NCBI GenBank assembly: GCA_949752795.1
Contig: OX457058.1
Coordinates: 163,373,353-163,437,352, forward strand
Length of the DNA stretch: 64,000 nt
Origin: Hyperoodon ampullatus
Lineage: Eukaryota > Chordata > Mammalia > Artiodactyla > Ziphiidae
Reading direction: 5' to 3'
Shown piece after piece: positions 61,771 through 64,000 of the stretch. The position numbers were made by a program, and so were the translations under genes. How positions within the stretch are numbered: the first letter of the stretch is position 1; every line of letters starts with the position of its first letter. Below the pieces are notes generated by a model. That model saw only the letters and a program-made list of their open reading frames with translations, was not told the origin of the DNA and made no database searches.

Positions 61771-63949
61771 TACCTCCCCATGTCAGTGATAGATTAAGGC
61801 AAGGAGAAAAGACAAAAACCTCACTCCTTTTCTATTCTTGGTAGTACAACAACCCAGTGATATTCTTCATATTTTTATGTGTGCTTGTCTGTGTCAAGAG
61901 GCTTAGCTAACACATTTGTTATATGAACTTGCTTCTTCCAAATGAAAGTCTTAATAAATATGGGGAATGATAAATAATAAATGTATTTAAGGGGAAATAG
62001 CTGATAATTATGCATAACATAAAAAAGGAAAATGTATCACTGTTCTCTAAGGCACATCTATATCTGTGGTATATCTATCTATATAGCAGATAGATGGAGG
62101 ATAGATAAGAAATAACTCATTTCAATAAGAACCACAATATCAGAGTAAATTCCAGAGCTGGAATTGGGATCTGTTACACAAACTGTTCCAGTATCTAATC
62201 AACATATGCATATACTAAGAGTATTTTTGTTCTGAATACTAAGATTAAACATAGCAAATAAAGTCATATTTCTAAGGTGTATATTTATCACCAAAGCTAA
62301 ACTTTCAAAGACTTGTCAGGAGTCATACTGACAATCTTTTTCCTCCTGAAAAAAAGTCCTTTCTCTGTTTCATATCAACAACTTTAATCATATTAACACA
62401 AACAAAAGAAAATTAATCTTTTATTAAAGGCAAATCCATGCACCTGGACAAGGGATATTTTAATTCAAAGGGGAAATTGTTATTTTGTACTATTTGTATT
62501 TTCTCTGAAAGCAAACACAAATATTGTTACCATAACAGCATCCATGTTTCTGATTTATTTATTATTTACTTCTTAGTAAAAACTGCAAAATGAGTGCAGT
62601 GGTTGGATTTATATCTCCAAAGAATAATAAACAGGAGACATTAACTGGTAATTATTTCCACCTGCTGAACTCTATTTTGAGGAGATTTGATTAATTAACA
62701 ACAAAGATCTGTCATCATTAGTTCCTGAGTCTTTGATTTTTTTCTTTTTCAAAACATGAAAATACTATTAACATTAGTTTGGAACAGTCTCCTGTCCATT
62801 TTCTGGGTCATTGCTCCTGAACTCATTACCCACATAATTGTAAAATATGGCTACTGTTAATCAATGTGAAAATGTGATTTCCTACTTAAAAGTTAATAGT
62901 AATTTTGAAAAATGGAAAACTATATTTGAAAAAAAAAGAGGGGAATTGCATTCTTGGTGATTATACCAAATGGTTGACTTGTTATCATTCAAGGATAGGA
63001 ATATTTTTTATTAAAATAAAATCTATTTTTTAAAATTTTTTTGGAAAGAAACTTAGTAAGTAACTGATGTATTTATTTACCTGTGTCCTGAAAGGACTTT
63101 TAATCTTGTTTCTCTTATTATATGAATGGTACTGTCAGTCTTTTAGGTCAATTGGATCTGGAATTCTTCCGGATTTGAGGTAGTCTAGAAATGAACAGCT
63201 CTGTTTCTTGGCTGTCTTTCTTTCCTCTCAGATTAATTCATTGCAAAACTGTATGAACTTTTTAATCAGAGCATACAACTGGGACATTTCTCATTTTTAA
63301 TCTTCATTATGTATGTTAGGCAATAAACGAAGGCCAGCATGAGCATTGAAGCAAAAATGCAAAGGACTGTTTTTTCCTAAAAAATTCATGAACTTGCTGG
63401 CACGGTAGCCCAACTGTGAGTGTTAGGAAATTTCATAACTTTCTTAAATCCAAAGTGACAAGTTCAATGTCACAAATGCTATATGCATCAAGCTGAAGAA
63501 ATTCATTGTGCTTTCTATTTGGTTTGAAGGAAAAAAAAATTACATCCTGAAAAAGTATATAAAGTAATGAGCACTTACACTTCTGAAAGCTTAATTTCCT
63601 CACTTTGGGATTCAGAGCATAAAATTTGCCTTTATCACTATGAGTGTTGGTTGGAGGAGAGGAGACAGATTTCCCCAATCCTTCTTATGGTTTATTTGCT
63701 ATATTTTATCAGAAGTCTTGCTCTGCTTATCATAAGTATGCATCATGATATGTATTTATCTAGCCTCTGGGAGAGAAGTTTGAGAAGTAACCCATAGTTC
63801 AGGTTTGTTTCTAATGCAATCTTGAACAAGCATGAGACCATAGTTCAAAGAAATTAAAAATATAATAAGCTCGGTTCATATGTAGATGATTATCCTCCTC
63901 ATTAATCTCTTTCCAGTGGAAGATTCTTATTTACCCCACCTCTGATTTT

Positions 63950-64000
63950 TGTGTTTTTTTTTTTTTCCTACCATTTTAAACATTTTATTTATTTATTTAT
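63950..64000 (-). mobile_element. Possible SINE tail cut by window end
   Basis: A poly-T run is followed by ATTTTATTTATTTATTTAT, the same wording as the tail of the antisense SINE at 8937. The body would lie beyond the window. Confidence 0.3.

Larger units (their letters stand above)
60241..63949. other. Unassigned sequence, two microsatellites
   Basis: No gene, RNA or named repeat apart from the TA run at 60662 and the CA run at 61721. Around 62650-62760 and 63100-63420 the DNA is less simple and could be conserved non-coding sequence, but nothing in the text proves it. Confidence 0.45.

Overview
The window is mammalian nuclear DNA: AT-rich, gene-poor, and filled with LINE-1 copies, short tRNA-derived SINEs, old LTRs and microsatellites. 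The SINEs begin with a GGGCTTCCCTGG-type head, carry tRNA-like A and B boxes and end in an A-rich tail. This matches the CHR family of cetaceans and their relatives, and the young L1 3' ends are of cetartiodactyl type. A whale or dolphin is the best guess. I see no intact host gene. Nearly every open frame longer than 60 codons is an L1 ORF1/ORF2 remnant, its antisense shadow, or a SINE read-through.

Layout. 1-5103 is a minus-strand L1 cut by the window start but reaching its 5' UTR, with a CHR SINE inside. 5104-15245 is older sequence: a decayed plus-strand L1 (6930-8900), two SINEs, a MIR, an LTR and an L1M 3' end. 15258-18903 and 20421-21365 are 5'-truncated minus-strand L1s with recognisable target-site duplications (TSDs). 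21500-25353 is ancient L1 plus unassigned sequence. 25370-26884 is a truncated plus-strand L1 with a SINE. 27162-29019 has an MLT1 LTR and two SINEs. 29036-34680 is mostly unassigned, with one exon-like open stretch at 33240-33418.

34685-40690 is the most informative part. One ancient plus-strand L1 has been split twice: by an L1 3' fragment (35439-35892) and by a 3-kb insertion (37226-40215). The latter has a TSD of up to 23 bp with one mismatch. It consists of an inverted L1 segment, a sense L1 segment, a degenerate A-rich tract, about 740 bp of non-L1 sequence ending in AATAAA, and a second poly(A). That is the structure expected of twin priming plus 3' transduction.

43625-50446 is a nearly full-length plus-strand L1 nested in another old L1. 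It has both ORFs, but with frameshifts, stops and substitutions at catalytic residues. 51185-53990 holds an LTR, a 5'-truncated L1 with a 65-bp internal expansion, and a second copy of the LTR seen at 9830. From 54 kb to the end there are ancient L1/MIR remnants, a 204-bp TA-rich tract, GT/GA and CA microsatellites, and unassigned sequence.

The elements do not act as a pathway. They record successive retrotransposition: L1 enzymes made the L1 insertions and, by the usual model, also mobilised the SINEs and the transduced flank. Repeat-family names come from remembered consensus features, not a database search.
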